This document shows, in pieces, positions 5,625-13,404 of a stretch of 22,888 nucleotides of DNA. Origin of the DNA: an uncultured Mollicutes bacterium (lineage in GTDB: Bacteria > Bacillota_I > Bacilli_A > ML615J-28 > CAG-313); NCBI GenBank assembly GCA_900538885.1, contig UQAI01000026.1, positions 1 through 22,888 of the forward strand. The letters are read 5' to 3'. The first letter of the stretch is position 1; each line of letters begins with the position of its first letter. The notes under the pieces are model-generated. The model saw nothing but the letters and a program-made list of their open reading frames with translations, did not search any database and was not told where the DNA came from. A program made the translations under genes and the position numbers.

Positions 5625-5701
5625 GGTCTGTTGGAGAAGCGGCTTAACTCACATGCCTTTCACGCATGCACTCACGGGTTCGAATCCCGTACAGATCACC
5701 A
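5625..5701 (+). tRNA. tRNA-Glu (TTC)
   Basis: The acceptor GGTCTGT pairs with ACAGATC (one G-U pair), followed by A73 and an encoded CCA. The anticodon stem is CATGC/GCATG with loop CTTTCAC and anticodon TTC. The T-loop is TTCGAAT. It is 6 bases after tRNA-Ser and shares its promoter. Confidence 0.95.
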
Positions 5702-5713
5702 TTTTAGTCAAGT

Positions 5714-5743
5714 AATTCTATAAGTTAGTTTATAGAATTTTTT
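5714..5743 (+). terminator. Terminator of the tRNA-Ser/Glu unit
   Basis: AATTCTATAA (5714-5723) pairs with TTATAGAATT (5730-5739) and is followed by six T residues. Confidence 0.85.
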
Positions 5744-5775
5744 ATACCAATACACGTATCATCATTCGTAGCATT

Positions 5776-5810
5776 ATAGTTTTCTAGTTTTTTCTGGAAA
5801 ACTATTTTTA
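5776..5810 (+). terminator. Second strong hairpin terminator
   Basis: A 12-bp stem (5776-5787 with 5794-5805, one G-U) with a TTTTTT loop is followed by TTTTTA. It lies between the tRNA unit and the AlbA_2 gene, insulating the latter. It argues against a start at 5817, only 6 bases after the hairpin. Confidence 0.7.
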
Positions 5811-5870
5811 TTTATTATGATAAATTTACTATTGTTTTACATTACACTGAAAAAGAAAGAAAAAATAATA

Positions 5871-6908
5871 ATGAGATATCAAGAAACTGAAACCATTGAA
5901 TTAAAAAGTTCTTTAACTACTAGTTTTGAAAAAGAGTTAGTAGCTTTCCTAAATACTCATAATGGAACAATATACATTGGAGTAAATGACAATGGTGATA
6001 TTTGTGGTGTAGATAATCTTGATGAAACTATGTGTAAGATTTCGGATATTATTACTGATTGCATTTTGCCAAATCCACAAGAGTTGGTTACCATTTCTAC
6101 TAAATTGGTTAACGCTCTTTGGATTATTGAAGTAAACGTAACTCGCGGAAATCTATTATATTACATAGGTAGACATGGCCGTAGTTCAAAAGGGTGCTAT
6201 ATTAGAGTTGGAACTACTTGCAAGAGTATGACAGAAAAGCAGATAGAAACTAGGTATAAAGAAATCTATTCACCAAAATGTGACATTACTAAAATAGAAA
6301 GCACTCAAAACGATTTAACTTTTAAACAATTAAAAATCTATTATACTGAAAAGAATTATCATCTTAGTAACCGTACCTTTAAGAAAAATTTACATTTACT
6401 AACAACAACCGGCAAATATAACTTATTGGCAGAAATGTTGGCAGATGAAAATAGAGTATCAATTAAAATAGCTAGATTTAAAGGTAGAGATAAATCAGAG
6501 TTATCAGAAAAAAGCGAATATGGTTATAAATGTTTATTAATTGCAATAGATAAAATTATTAATCGTTTGGAAGCCGAAAACTATGCTATGTCAATTATTA
6601 AAAGTGGTCAAAGAATTGACAAACGCTTATTTGATATGAGCTCTTTAAGGGAAATATTTATTAATGCGATAGCTCATAATGATTGGACTATTGTAGAACC
6701 TGCAATTTACATATTCGATAATAGAATCGAAATTATTTCTCATGGTGGACTTCCGGATGGACAAACAGTTGAAATGTTTTACAAAGGTATTAGTACCCCT
6801 AGAAACAAAGAATTAATGAGAATATTAGCTGACTTAAATTATGTTGAACAAACTGGTCATGGCATTCCAGATGTTATAAAAGTGTATGGGAAAAAATTTT
6901 TGATATAA
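5871..6908 (+). CDS. AlbA_2/Schlafen-domain ATP-binding protein, frameshifted
   Basis: The start at 5871 gives MRYQETETIELKSSLTTSFE, the usual beginning of an AlbA_2 (Schlafen-like) domain. An earlier in-frame ATG at 5817 lacks an SD and abuts a terminator hairpin. The domain (about residues 1-125) includes AFLNTHNGTIYIGVNDNGDI and GCYIRVGTTCKSMT. The second half has a GHKL-like ATP-binding segment (LREIFINAIAHNDW, then IEIISHGGLPDG and TGHGIPDVIK). The frame ends early in GKKFLI because of a probable one-A loss in the A6 run at 6891-6896. The next frame continues smoothly as FDINEKYINVIIPF to 7249. Full-length relatives are putative DNA-binding regulators with a C-terminal winged helix, often in accessory DNA. 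Confidence 0.8.
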   Translation: MRYQETETIELKSSLTTSFEKELVAFLNTHNGTIYIGVNDNGDICGVDNLDETMCKISDIITDCILPNPQELVTISTKLVNALWIIEVNVTRGNLLYYIGRHGRSSKGCYIRVGTTCKSMTEKQIETRYKEIYSPKCDITKIESTQNDLTFKQLKIYYTEKNYHLSNRTFKKNLHLLTTTGKYNLLAEMLADENRVSIKIARFKGRDKSELSEKSEYGYKCLLIAIDKIINRLEAENYAMSIIKSGQRIDKRLFDMSSLREIFINAIAHNDWTIVEPAIYIFDNRIEIISHGGLPDGQTVEMFYKGISTPRNKELMRILADLNYVEQTGHGIPDVIKVYGKKFLI

Positions 6909-7249
6909 ACGAAAAATACATTAATGTCATCATTCCTTTTGATAAAGAAGTATTATTAAACCATCCCAACAATTTTTATAAACAAACATTAGATTTAAAT
7001 TGCCCTTCATTAAACGAAAATGTGGGTGTAAATGTGGGTGTAAAATTAAATAAAACACAATATGATATATATATGCTTCTTACAACTGATCCATATATGA
7101 CATATAATAAACTTTCAAATATTTTAAGTAAATCTGAAGAAACCATTAGACGAAACAAAAAAGTACTTGTTAACTATAATTTAGTAGAACGCTGCGGTTC
7201 TGATAAAACTGGTTATTGGAATATTATTTATAAAAGTTTTTATCATTAA
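6908..7249 (+). pseudogene. C-terminal winged-helix part of the frameshifted AlbA_2 gene
   Basis: This frame continues the AlbA_2 protein after the break: NEKYINVIIPFDKEVLL, the NVGVNVGVKLNKTQ linker often seen in this family, then a winged helix (YNKLSNILSKSEETIRRNKK, then LVERCGSDKTGYW). An internal ATG at 7071 and a GTG at 7022 are possible restart points, but neither has a clear SD. It is best read as part of one gene, 5871-7249. Confidence 0.75.
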
Positions 7250-7337
7250 TTTTTTTGTTGCATTTGTTACACTTTTTATTATTGATTTGTTATATAATAT
7301 TAGTGTAAGACAAATTAAAAATAATAGGAGGTACTAA

Positions 7338-7883
7338 ATGAAATATAAATGTTTAATTTGTGGTCAAATTTTTGATGTTAAAGATGGCGAAGAACCAATC
7401 TGCCCTGTTTGTAAAGCAAGAGGAGAAAAGGTTGTACCTTATGTTGAAGAAGAATTAAGTTGGCCAGCTGAACATCACGTTGGTATCGCACAAGGTGTAG
7501 ACCCAGAAATTCTAGAAGGTTTAAGAAACAACTTTAATGGTGAATGTAGTGAAGTTGGTATGTATCTTGCGATGGCACGTCAAGCCCTAAGAGAAGGATA
7601 TCCTGAAGTTGCGGTTGTTCTTGAACAAATTGCTCATGAAGAAGCTGAACATGCAGCAAGATTCCAAGAAATGTTAGGTGATTTAGTAAGCAAATCAACT
7701 AAAGAAAATCTTGAAAAAATGTTAGCCGGAGAAAATGGTGCATGCCATGGTAAAATGGCAATCGCTAAAAAGGCTAAAGAATTAAATCTTGATGCTATTC
7801 ATGATAGTGTTCATGAAATGGCAAGAGATGAAGCAAGACATGGTAAAGCTCTAATTGCATTGCTTGATCGTTACTTTAAATAA
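7338..7883 (+). CDS. Reverse rubrerythrin
   Basis: The product has 181 residues. An N-terminal rubredoxin-like domain has C5-X2-C8 and C22-X2-C25, which bind one iron. A ferritin-like four-helix domain follows, with the di-iron ligands in FNGECSEVGMYLAMAR, HEEAEHAARF and HEMARDEARHGKAL. The rubredoxin-first order is that of 'reverse' rubrerythrins, which reduce hydrogen peroxide to water in the cytoplasm of anaerobes. A strong SD (AGGAGGT, 7326-7332) precedes the ATG. A TATAAT lies at 7293-7298. The -35 is unclear, and I do not see a convincing PerR box. It is a single-gene unit, ended by a strong terminator. Confidence 0.92.
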   Translation: MKYKCLICGQIFDVKDGEEPICPVCKARGEKVVPYVEEELSWPAEHHVGIAQGVDPEILEGLRNNFNGECSEVGMYLAMARQALREGYPEVAVVLEQIAHEEAEHAARFQEMLGDLVSKSTKENLEKMLAGENGACHGKMAIAKKAKELNLDAIHDSVHEMARDEARHGKALIALLDRYFK

Positions 7884-7900
7884 CCAAAACTGCTTAACAA

Positions 7901-7935
7901 AAGACCTTGTTTATATAAAACAAGATCTTTTTTTT
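7901..7935 (+). terminator. Terminator between rubrerythrin and the convergent lipoprotein gene
   Basis: AAGACCTTGTTT (7901-7912) pairs with AAACAAGATCTT (7918-7929) with one mismatch and is followed by eight T residues. It probably also serves the minus-strand gene, since TTTTG follows on that strand. Confidence 0.85.
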
Positions 7936-7940
7936 ATTCT

Positions 7941-8945
7941 TTATTTTAAATCTGCAGTTCTTAATGATTCGCCAACATGAATTAACGTATAATAATCAAG
8001 TGTAGTAGAGGCAAGAGTATATTCAATACCACTATCATAGAATTGAATTGTATTATTCGCAAGAATACATATTGCTCCACCCATTGTATATATATCACCA
8101 CTAACATATTCAGTTTTAATTTCTTCAGTATTAATTACATATTGCTCAATAATTGTAAATGGCGACTGACCACCATATTTCATAATAACCCGTTTAATAC
8201 CACCATTACCCATTGTATTTTCTTGTTGAAGGGTAGTCTTTTCAGGATAATAAGTTGGATAAGTAATTAAACGGTCAAACTCAATTGGTGATGAAGCATA
8301 TGTAAGGCGAGCAGTTGACATTGAGTCATTAACTTTAAAATATTTATCATCAACGTCAATATTTGTATCAATTTTATCTACTTTAAATCTAACAAGTAAA
8401 GTGTCTTGATCATCATAAATTAATACTTCTTGAGGTAGATGAGTTTCATTATCAAATGTTACTTTTTGTTTTGTTACTACCGCATTATTAAATTGTTTAG
8501 CTTTAAATTCAAGTGTTGTAATATTTTTATCTTTATTTATTAATAGATTATCATCACCTATAATGTCTTTACTAAGTGATTGTAAAATATATGGATAACT
8601 TGAATTGTTTGGCCAATTGCTATTAATCTTAAATATTTTATTGACAGCTGGTAATAATACATATATACCATCTGCATTTTTAATCATTATTTGTGGCTCA
8701 TTATTGCCAGCATTTTTTAATTCTACACGATATAAATTAGGTTGTTTATAATATACACTAATTTCACATTCTTTTGTTCCTGATGGAAACATTGATTCTA
8801 GTTTACCAACTAATTTATAACTCTTAAGTTTTGAAACAAGTTCAGGAAATGATTCTTCTACTTTTGTTTCCTTTTTACAACTTGTTAATGTTACAGCACA
8901 TAAAAATACCAATAAAAAAACAATAGTTTTAGTTAATTTCTTCAT
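7941..8945 (-). CDS. YdcC-like lipoprotein (LolA-like fold, DUF4367-like tail)
   Basis: The start at 8945 (MKKLTKTIVFLL) is chosen because the ATG four codons earlier lies inside the SD (GAGGTG). A signal peptide ends in the lipobox LTSC, with C23 as the lipidated cysteine, so the product is a membrane-anchored lipoprotein matured by Lgt, encoded nearby. Residues 30-210 resemble Bacillus YdcC and other LolA/LolB-fold sporulation lipoproteins: ELVSKLKSYKLVGKL, YYKQPNLYRVELKN, then WPNNSSYPYILQSLSKDI. The remainder (about 220-334) resembles a DUF4367 domain. YdcC proteins act on the outer face of the membrane in spore-formers. No sporulation genes are visible here, so the role is open. Confidence 0.75.
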   Translation of the reverse strand: MKKLTKTIVFLLVFLCAVTLTSCKKETKVEESFPELVSKLKSYKLVGKLESMFPSGTKECEISVYYKQPNLYRVELKNAGNNEPQIMIKNADGIYVLLPAVNKIFKINSNWPNNSSYPYILQSLSKDIIGDDNLLINKDKNITTLEFKAKQFNNAVVTKQKVTFDNETHLPQEVLIYDDQDTLLVRFKVDKIDTNIDVDDKYFKVNDSMSTARLTYASSPIEFDRLITYPTYYPEKTTLQQENTMGNGGIKRVIMKYGGQSPFTIIEQYVINTEEIKTEYVSGDIYTMGGAICILANNTIQFYDSGIEYTLASTTLDYYTLIHVGESLRTADLK

Positions 8946-9071
8946 AATACACCTCATTCAATAAAATATATGTTATTACTTTCTTTTTAATGACAAAATA
9001 TAAAATTTACCAGCATTAATTATTTTATATTTGGAAATAATACTAATGTAAATTTATATTAGGAGGTATTT

Positions 9072-9302
9072 ATGAAAGTTTTAAAAATCATTGCATTAAC
9101 TGTCTTAATAATTGGTGGATTAAACTGGGGACTAGTTGGACTTTTTGACTTTAACCTAGTTGGATTCTTATTTGATGGTTTAAGTACTGTTATTTCAAGA
9201 ATTATATATTCAATCGTTGGTGTTGCGGCGGTACTTGCAATTGTAACGTGGGCAATCCCAGATCATGATGAAGAATTCTACTACAAGAAAAAATATGAAT
9301 AA
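9072..9302 (+). CDS. DUF378 small membrane protein (YuzA-like)
   Basis: The product has 76 residues with two membrane helices (about 4-24 and 41-62) and the DUF378 hallmarks LIIGGLNWGLVGLFDFNLVG and YSIVGVAAV. The tail is short and charged (DHDEEFYYKKKYE). The function of the family is unknown. AGGAGGT (9061-9067) is 4 bases from the ATG. It forms a single-gene unit convergent with whiA. Confidence 0.88.
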   Translation: MKVLKIIALTVLIIGGLNWGLVGLFDFNLVGFLFDGLSTVISRIIYSIVGVAAVLAIVTWAIPDHDEEFYYKKKYE

Positions 9303-9312
9303 TTGTTTTCAA

Positions 9313-9352
9313 AATAAAACTACCTATTCTAAATAAGTAGTTTTATTTTTCT
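9313..9352. terminator. Bidirectional terminator between DUF378 and whiA
   Basis: An 11-bp perfect stem (AATAAAACTAC 9313-9323 with GTAGTTTTATT 9337-9347) is T-rich on the 3' side on both strands. The whiA stop codon is inside it. Confidence 0.8.
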
Positions 9353-10284
9353 TTTATTTTTAATGATTGATAGTAGTTTTTTAAATCTCTCATGCAGTGA
9401 CTAATACCTGATTTTGTCATCATTTTACCAAACATTTTATCTGAGAATTCTGCTAGTTCTTCGAGTGATGAATCTGGGTATTCTTCACGCATTTTCGCAA
9501 TAATTTGAAGTCTAACTGGCATCTTATCAAAGTAACCATATTCTCTAATTACTTCTATCATTGCTAGTTGTTCTTCACAAGCAGCAGCAGTTTTTCTGGC
9601 ATTTGCTACATCACAGTTAGTTAGTCTGTTGGCCGCATTAACGTAGTCACGGTAGATTCTAGAATCTTCAAAATAGAAAACACCAGAGGATGCGCCAATG
9701 AGAGCTAATGTATCACTTATGCCTTCACTTTTTTTTACATATAATAAATAGTTTTGACCTTTCATGATTATTTTTGATTCTATTTCTTTTTCTTTTAAAA
9801 TGTTTTGAATAGTTATTGCTACTGATTCTTTTTTGCAGTTAATTTCAAGATGATAACACTGTTTTCTAGGATCATTGATTGAACCTTTAACCGCAAACAT
9901 TCCTCTAACAAAACTATTTTTACAACATTCTTTTTTAATAATTGAATTAGAATTTGTTATTTCATCATAAGGCATTAAGCTAAAATCTTTTATAATTTTT
10001 GAAACATTATCTTTTATTTCTAGATAGTAGTATCTTCTACCTAATGCATTTTTGACTGTTTGTAAGCCTTCATCTATTTTAATCCCATATGTTTCCTTTA
10101 AATATGGAATCATTACTTTAATCGCATTTAGTATTGGTGATTTTATTATCAGTTTAACACCACCTAAAGCAATACTTATTTCCGTTGTGCCTTGAAGCAT
10201 ACCAAAGATTAATGCTTTTTCACAACACTTTGACATATCTTCAATGTTTAGAATTTCTTTTTTTACTTCACTCGCAAAGCTCAT
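9343..10284 (-). CDS. whiA: DNA-binding protein WhiA
   Basis: The product has 313 residues. The N-terminal two-thirds is the degenerate LAGLIDADG homing-endonuclease fold (MSFASEVKKEILNI, CCEKALIFGMLQG, FVRGMFAVKGSINDP). The C-terminal HTH is seen in RLQIIAKMREEYPDSSLEEL and MTKSGISHCMRDLKNY. WhiA is near-universal in Gram-positive bacteria, where it controls sporulation genes in actinomycetes and affects cell division and chromosome segregation in Bacillus. Its start overlaps the end of the upstream phosphatase gene by 17 bases, with the SD (GGAG) inside that gene. It is the last gene of the hprK operon. In many Bacilli it sits instead with rapZ-yvcK, so this position is somewhat unusual. 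Confidence 0.95.
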   Translation of the reverse strand: MSFASEVKKEILNIEDMSKCCEKALIFGMLQGTTEISIALGGVKLIIKSPILNAIKVMIPYLKETYGIKIDEGLQTVKNALGRRYYYLEIKDNVSKIIKDFSLMPYDEITNSNSIIKKECCKNSFVRGMFAVKGSINDPRKQCYHLEINCKKESVAITIQNILKEKEIESKIIMKGQNYLLYVKKSEGISDTLALIGASSGVFYFEDSRIYRDYVNAANRLTNCDVANARKTAAACEEQLAMIEVIREYGYFDKMPVRLQIIAKMREEYPDSSLEELAEFSDKMFGKMMTKSGISHCMRDLKNYYQSLKIKEK

Positions 10285-10933
10285 ATTTTTTCTCCAGTAT
10301 TGTGACTATATCAAGAGGGTTATTTACAACAAATTTAGCTCCATGAGATTTAAATTTTTCTTCTGATACTTGGCACCAAGTTACACCAATAAATGTTACC
10401 TTCGCATTAATTGCGGTATTCATATCAATTAAGGTATCACCTACTAAAGTAGTATCTGGTGCGTTAAAATAATCTAATACTTGATAAATCCCATCGGGAT
10501 TAGGTTTAGCTTGTTTTAGTTTTTCAGCTCCAACAATGTAATCGAAGTAATTAGTTATATTGCATAAATCAAGCCCTTGGATAATTGCCTTTGTAACTTT
10601 ATTTGATACCATTGCTATCTTATATCCTTTTTGTTTTAAAACTATTAGCATTTCTTTTATGCCATCATAGGCTCTAACATATTTAGGAGTTAACTCTTCA
10701 CATAGTTTTCTATATACTTCAACTGCATTATCTACATCTTCTTGTTTATCAAAATATTTTTTGAATGTATCATTTAAAAAAGGACCAAAGAAAGTATGTG
10801 CCTCTTCTTCAGTCATATGGTAACTTGGCTCAATAATTTTAAAAGTTTCAATAACAACTTGTTCAATTAACTTAAAAGTATCAAGGATAGTACCATCACA
10901 ATCAAAAATGACATTCTTTATTGGTCCTCTCAT
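10268..10933 (-). CDS. HAD-family phosphatase, PpaX-like
   Basis: The product has 221 residues with the HAD motifs in order: VIFDCDGTILDT (nucleophile and acid/base Asp), MVSNK (motif II Ser), a Lys in KQAKPNPDG, and LVGDTLIDM with the acidic metal ligands. The cap domain lies at about 20-85. In Bacillus the hprK-lgt cluster contains ppaX, a pyrophosphatase that removes the PPi made when HprK dephosphorylates HPr-Ser-P. The same neighbourhood here supports that role, but phosphoglycolate phosphatase is an alternative that sequence alone cannot exclude. An SD (AGAGGT) lies 6 bases before the ATG, 10 bases after lgt. Confidence 0.8.
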   Translation of the reverse strand: MRGPIKNVIFDCDGTILDTFKLIEQVVIETFKIIEPSYHMTEEEAHTFFGPFLNDTFKKYFDKQEDVDNAVEVYRKLCEELTPKYVRAYDGIKEMLIVLKQKGYKIAMVSNKVTKAIIQGLDLCNITNYFDYIVGAEKLKQAKPNPDGIYQVLDYFNAPDTTLVGDTLIDMNTAINAKVTFIGVTWCQVSEEKFKSHGAKFVVNNPLDIVTILEKKYELCE

Positions 10934-10943
10934 ATTTTACCTC

Positions 10944-11927
10944 TTATTTGTTATTTTTATTTTCTTTAGTCTCATCAAGCATCATACTATAGCCTTCGCC
11001 ATAGAATACATCTTGACACGGAATTAAACGATATTTTAATACTCTCCTTACAATCGCAATCGCAAGGCCTACTATAACATATACAACTGATGTTACAACC
11101 GCAATCCTAATACCAGTATTACCGATTGTTAATGGGTCAGTACGCATAAGTTCAATAAAGAATCTAACTATACCATACCATATTAAGTAAAAACTTAAAC
11201 CATCACCAATATAAAGTTTTTTAACACGTTTACGAAGAGCCATGTAAAGAACTAGACCCATTAGGTTAAAAAATGATTCATATAAAAATGTTGGTTGATA
11301 ATATCCTGCAAGAGTAAAGCCAGGCGCACCACTATAGGCTATATACATTCTATTAATAACAAATTCTGGTACCAAGTGATTAGCAAGGTAAGTACGTTGT
11401 TCCTGAAGTTGTGCATCACTCAAAACACCGTTAACTGCTTCACCCGTAAATGGAACAAGACCACCAAAGGCTTCTTGGTTCATAAAATTGCCCCATCTAC
11501 CTACAACTTGTGCAAGTAATATTAATGGCATTGCAATTTCAAGTAAAATTACTAAATCAACTTTTTTAACTTTACAGTATATTGGTAAAAAGATGAATTC
11601 CGCAAGTACGGCACCATGAATAGCAAGGCCTCCGCCACGGGGACTTATGACATCCCAAAAGTTTTTTATCTCCATGTTTCTAAAGTTAAATAACACATAG
11701 TATAATCTCGCTCCAATAACTCCAACTAAAACTCCAATGGTCAAACCAGTTATTAAGATATCTGAATTCAACCCTAATTTTTTCGCAAAGCCAAAGTAAC
11801 CAATTAATGTACCAATGATGGCCCCACACATGATAATAATTGCATACCATGCAACATCAAAGTTACCAAGACTAAATGCGATTTTATTATGGTATTCAGG
11901 TCTAAGATTGGTTAATAATATATTCAC
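10944..11927 (-). CDS. lgt: Prolipoprotein diacylglyceryl transferase
   Basis: The product has 327 residues and about seven membrane helices. It transfers diacylglycerol from phosphatidylglycerol to the lipobox cysteine of prolipoproteins at the outer face of the membrane. The Lgt signature GRWGNFMNQEAFGG and the conserved IHGAVLAE histidine segment are present, plus RFFIELMRTDP near the end. The start codon is GTG (11925-11927). Its SD (GAAGGAAA) lies in the last codons of hprK, and the two genes are 2 bases from overlapping, so they are probably translationally coupled. The C-terminus is hydrophilic (about 300-327). The YdcC-like lipoprotein in this window is a likely substrate. Confidence 0.95.
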   Translation of the reverse strand: MNILLTNLRPEYHNKIAFSLGNFDVAWYAIIIMCGAIIGTLIGYFGFAKKLGLNSDILITGLTIGVLVGVIGARLYYVLFNFRNMEIKNFWDVISPRGGGLAIHGAVLAEFIFLPIYCKVKKVDLVILLEIAMPLILLAQVVGRWGNFMNQEAFGGLVPFTGEAVNGVLSDAQLQEQRTYLANHLVPEFVINRMYIAYSGAPGFTLAGYYQPTFLYESFFNLMGLVLYMALRKRVKKLYIGDGLSFYLIWYGIVRFFIELMRTDPLTIGNTGIRIAVVTSVVYVIVGLAIAIVRRVLKYRLIPCQDVFYGEGYSMMLDETKENKNNK

Positions 11928-11929
11928 TC

Positions 11930-12841
11930 TTATTTCCTTCTTCCTATTACATCATTAGCTTTACGTTTTGCATATTCTTTTTCACCGCTTAAGCCATTTA
12001 ATAATAATTGCTGATTTAAAGCTGCTGTCTCAATTAAAGAAGCAATGTTACGGCCCTTTTCCACAACAATTGTCATATGAGGAATTTCAGTATCAAAGAA
12101 TTTAATCTTTTCATCTTTCTTGATTTCTTCATCAGATGTAACTAATTCAATAACCATTCTTAAACGTTTACTAGAACGAAATGCACCAATACCGAATAGA
12201 TTTACAACATTGACCATACCAATATCTTTAATATCCATTAGTTTTTCCATTACTTCTGTAGTTTCCGCAATCAACATTCCTGGTTCACGTTGATATAGGT
12301 GAGTTTCTTCACCAGATATTAGTAAGTGACCATGTTTGATTAGTTCAAGAGCTGTTTCGCTTTTGCCGATTCCTTCACGACCAGTTATTAATACACCAAC
12401 ACCATATACATCAAGCATTGCTCCATCAATTGAAATTCTTTCAGCAAGTCTTGTTGATAAATAGGCATGAAGATTACCAATTAAAGCTGATGTTGTTAAA
12501 TCACTCTTTAAAATTGGCATTTGTTTTTCTATCGCAACTTCTACTACCACTTTAGGTACTTCCGCATTTTTAGTAAATACAAAGGCTGGTGAATTGTAAC
12601 TAAATAATTGTTCTAAACGTTCACGTTTTACATTATTATCTAATAATTCAAATATTGCAAGTTCTTTTGAACCAATAACTTGGATACGATCTTTTTCAAA
12701 ATAATCAAAATATCCAGCATAGATTTCTACACATGGACGTGATGACATCGGCTTTACTACTTCTTTTTTCAAAAAATCAGTTCCCCAAATTACTTGTAAA
12801 TTTAAGGCTTTTACTACTTCATTTAACATTACTTTTTTCAT
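11930..12841 (-). CDS. hprK: HPr kinase/phosphorylase, divergent active site
   Basis: The product has 303 residues. It phosphorylates and dephosphorylates Ser46 of HPr, the switch for carbon catabolite control. The Walker A loop GREGIGKSE (154-162) and surrounding DVYGVGVLITG are canonical, as are LFGIGAFRSSKR (215-226) and VEKGRNIASLIETAALNQQL. However, the usual 'RLVADD' after Walker A reads LLISGEE (173-179), so both aspartates are replaced (G177, E178). The usual His of 'IHGVLVD' is Asp139, and 'EIRGLGI' is DIKDIGM. The gene overlaps its upstream neighbour by 4 bases (ATGA), and an AGGAGG SD is present. Identity is sure; full bifunctional activity is not. Confidence 0.9.
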   Translation of the reverse strand: MKKVMLNEVVKALNLQVIWGTDFLKKEVVKPMSSRPCVEIYAGYFDYFEKDRIQVIGSKELAIFELLDNNVKRERLEQLFSYNSPAFVFTKNAEVPKVVVEVAIEKQMPILKSDLTTSALIGNLHAYLSTRLAERISIDGAMLDVYGVGVLITGREGIGKSETALELIKHGHLLISGEETHLYQREPGMLIAETTEVMEKLMDIKDIGMVNVVNLFGIGAFRSSKRLRMVIELVTSDEEIKKDEKIKFFDTEIPHMTIVVEKGRNIASLIETAALNQQLLLNGLSGEKEYAKRKANDVIGRRK

Positions 12842-13404
12842 TTATATTTCCTCCTATTTTCTAGCTTTTTTAAATATGTAACTATTATTGTTCTAACTAT
12901 TAAAAATACCACGATACTACCAACTATAACTATTGCTTTATTAAATGTGGCATCAAATAAATAATGAGCACCAAATCCAATTCCTATCAATAAAAGCATT
13001 GATACTATAGTAAATAGTAGTCCCATCGTTTTAACATACCAATCTGGTTTTAGTTTAAAAATTAAGGTTTTTAACCAGTAATCTACTAAGCTAAAACTAA
13101 ACGTTATAATTAAAAGTTCATAAAAGTGTTTTACTTCTATTACTTTAAACCAACCACATATACCAAGTAAAAGTCCCATATTAATTATTGTCATTACTAA
13201 GAAATCAAGTAATATATTTTCAAATATCTTAATACTTATTCCCATCTTATTAACTATTTTTACTTTTACTTTTTTATCTGAATCTTTATATAGCTGTTGT
13301 AATAATTTTAATAAATCTTCTTCATCTTCTATTCTTATTTCCTGCTTTTCTTGTTTTTCTTGCTTCTGTTCTTTATCTTCCGTTTTCTTTTCTTGATCTG
13401 CCAT
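12838..13404 (-). CDS. Small four-helix membrane protein of the hprK operon (YvlD/holin-like position)
   Basis: The start at 13404 (MADQEKKTED) is chosen for its SD (AAAGGA, 5-6 bases before the ATG). An upstream in-frame ATG at 13437 has none. The product has 188 residues. The first 40 are Lys/Glu/Gln-rich and acidic, followed by about four membrane helices (roughly 60-80, 88-105, 122-142, 148-170). No motif gives a function. In Bacillus a phage-holin-like membrane protein (YvlD) precedes hprK, and this gene has a similar place and shape, which is only suggestive. It overlaps the end of the VanZ-like gene by 32 bases and the hprK start by 4. Confidence 0.7.
   Translation of the reverse strand: MADQEKKTEDKEQKQEKQEKQEIRIEDEEDLLKLLQQLYKDSDKKVKVKIVNKMGISIKIFENILLDFLVMTIINMGLLLGICGWFKVIEVKHFYELLIITFSFSLVDYWLKTLIFKLKPDWYVKTMGLLFTIVSMLLLIGIGFGAHYLFDATFNKAIVIVGSIVVFLIVRTIIVTYLKKLENRRKYK

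Noticed and set aside
6976..7158. Minus-strand open frame of 60 codons
   Set aside because: It is antisense to the C-terminal part of the AlbA_2 gene and has no supporting signal.
7250..7337. PerR box ahead of rubrerythrin
   Set aside because: The AT-rich stretch around TATAAT at 7293 is not a convincing TTATAAT-N-ATTATAA palindrome.
8043..8270. Plus-strand open frame of 75 codons
   Set aside because: It lies antisense inside the YdcC-like lipoprotein gene.
9031..9059. TTGGAA-17-TTATAT as promoter of the DUF378 gene
   Set aside because: The transcription start would fall inside the SD at 9061-9067, leaving no usable leader.
11295..11519. Plus-strand open frame of 74 codons
   Set aside because: It is a shadow inside lgt.
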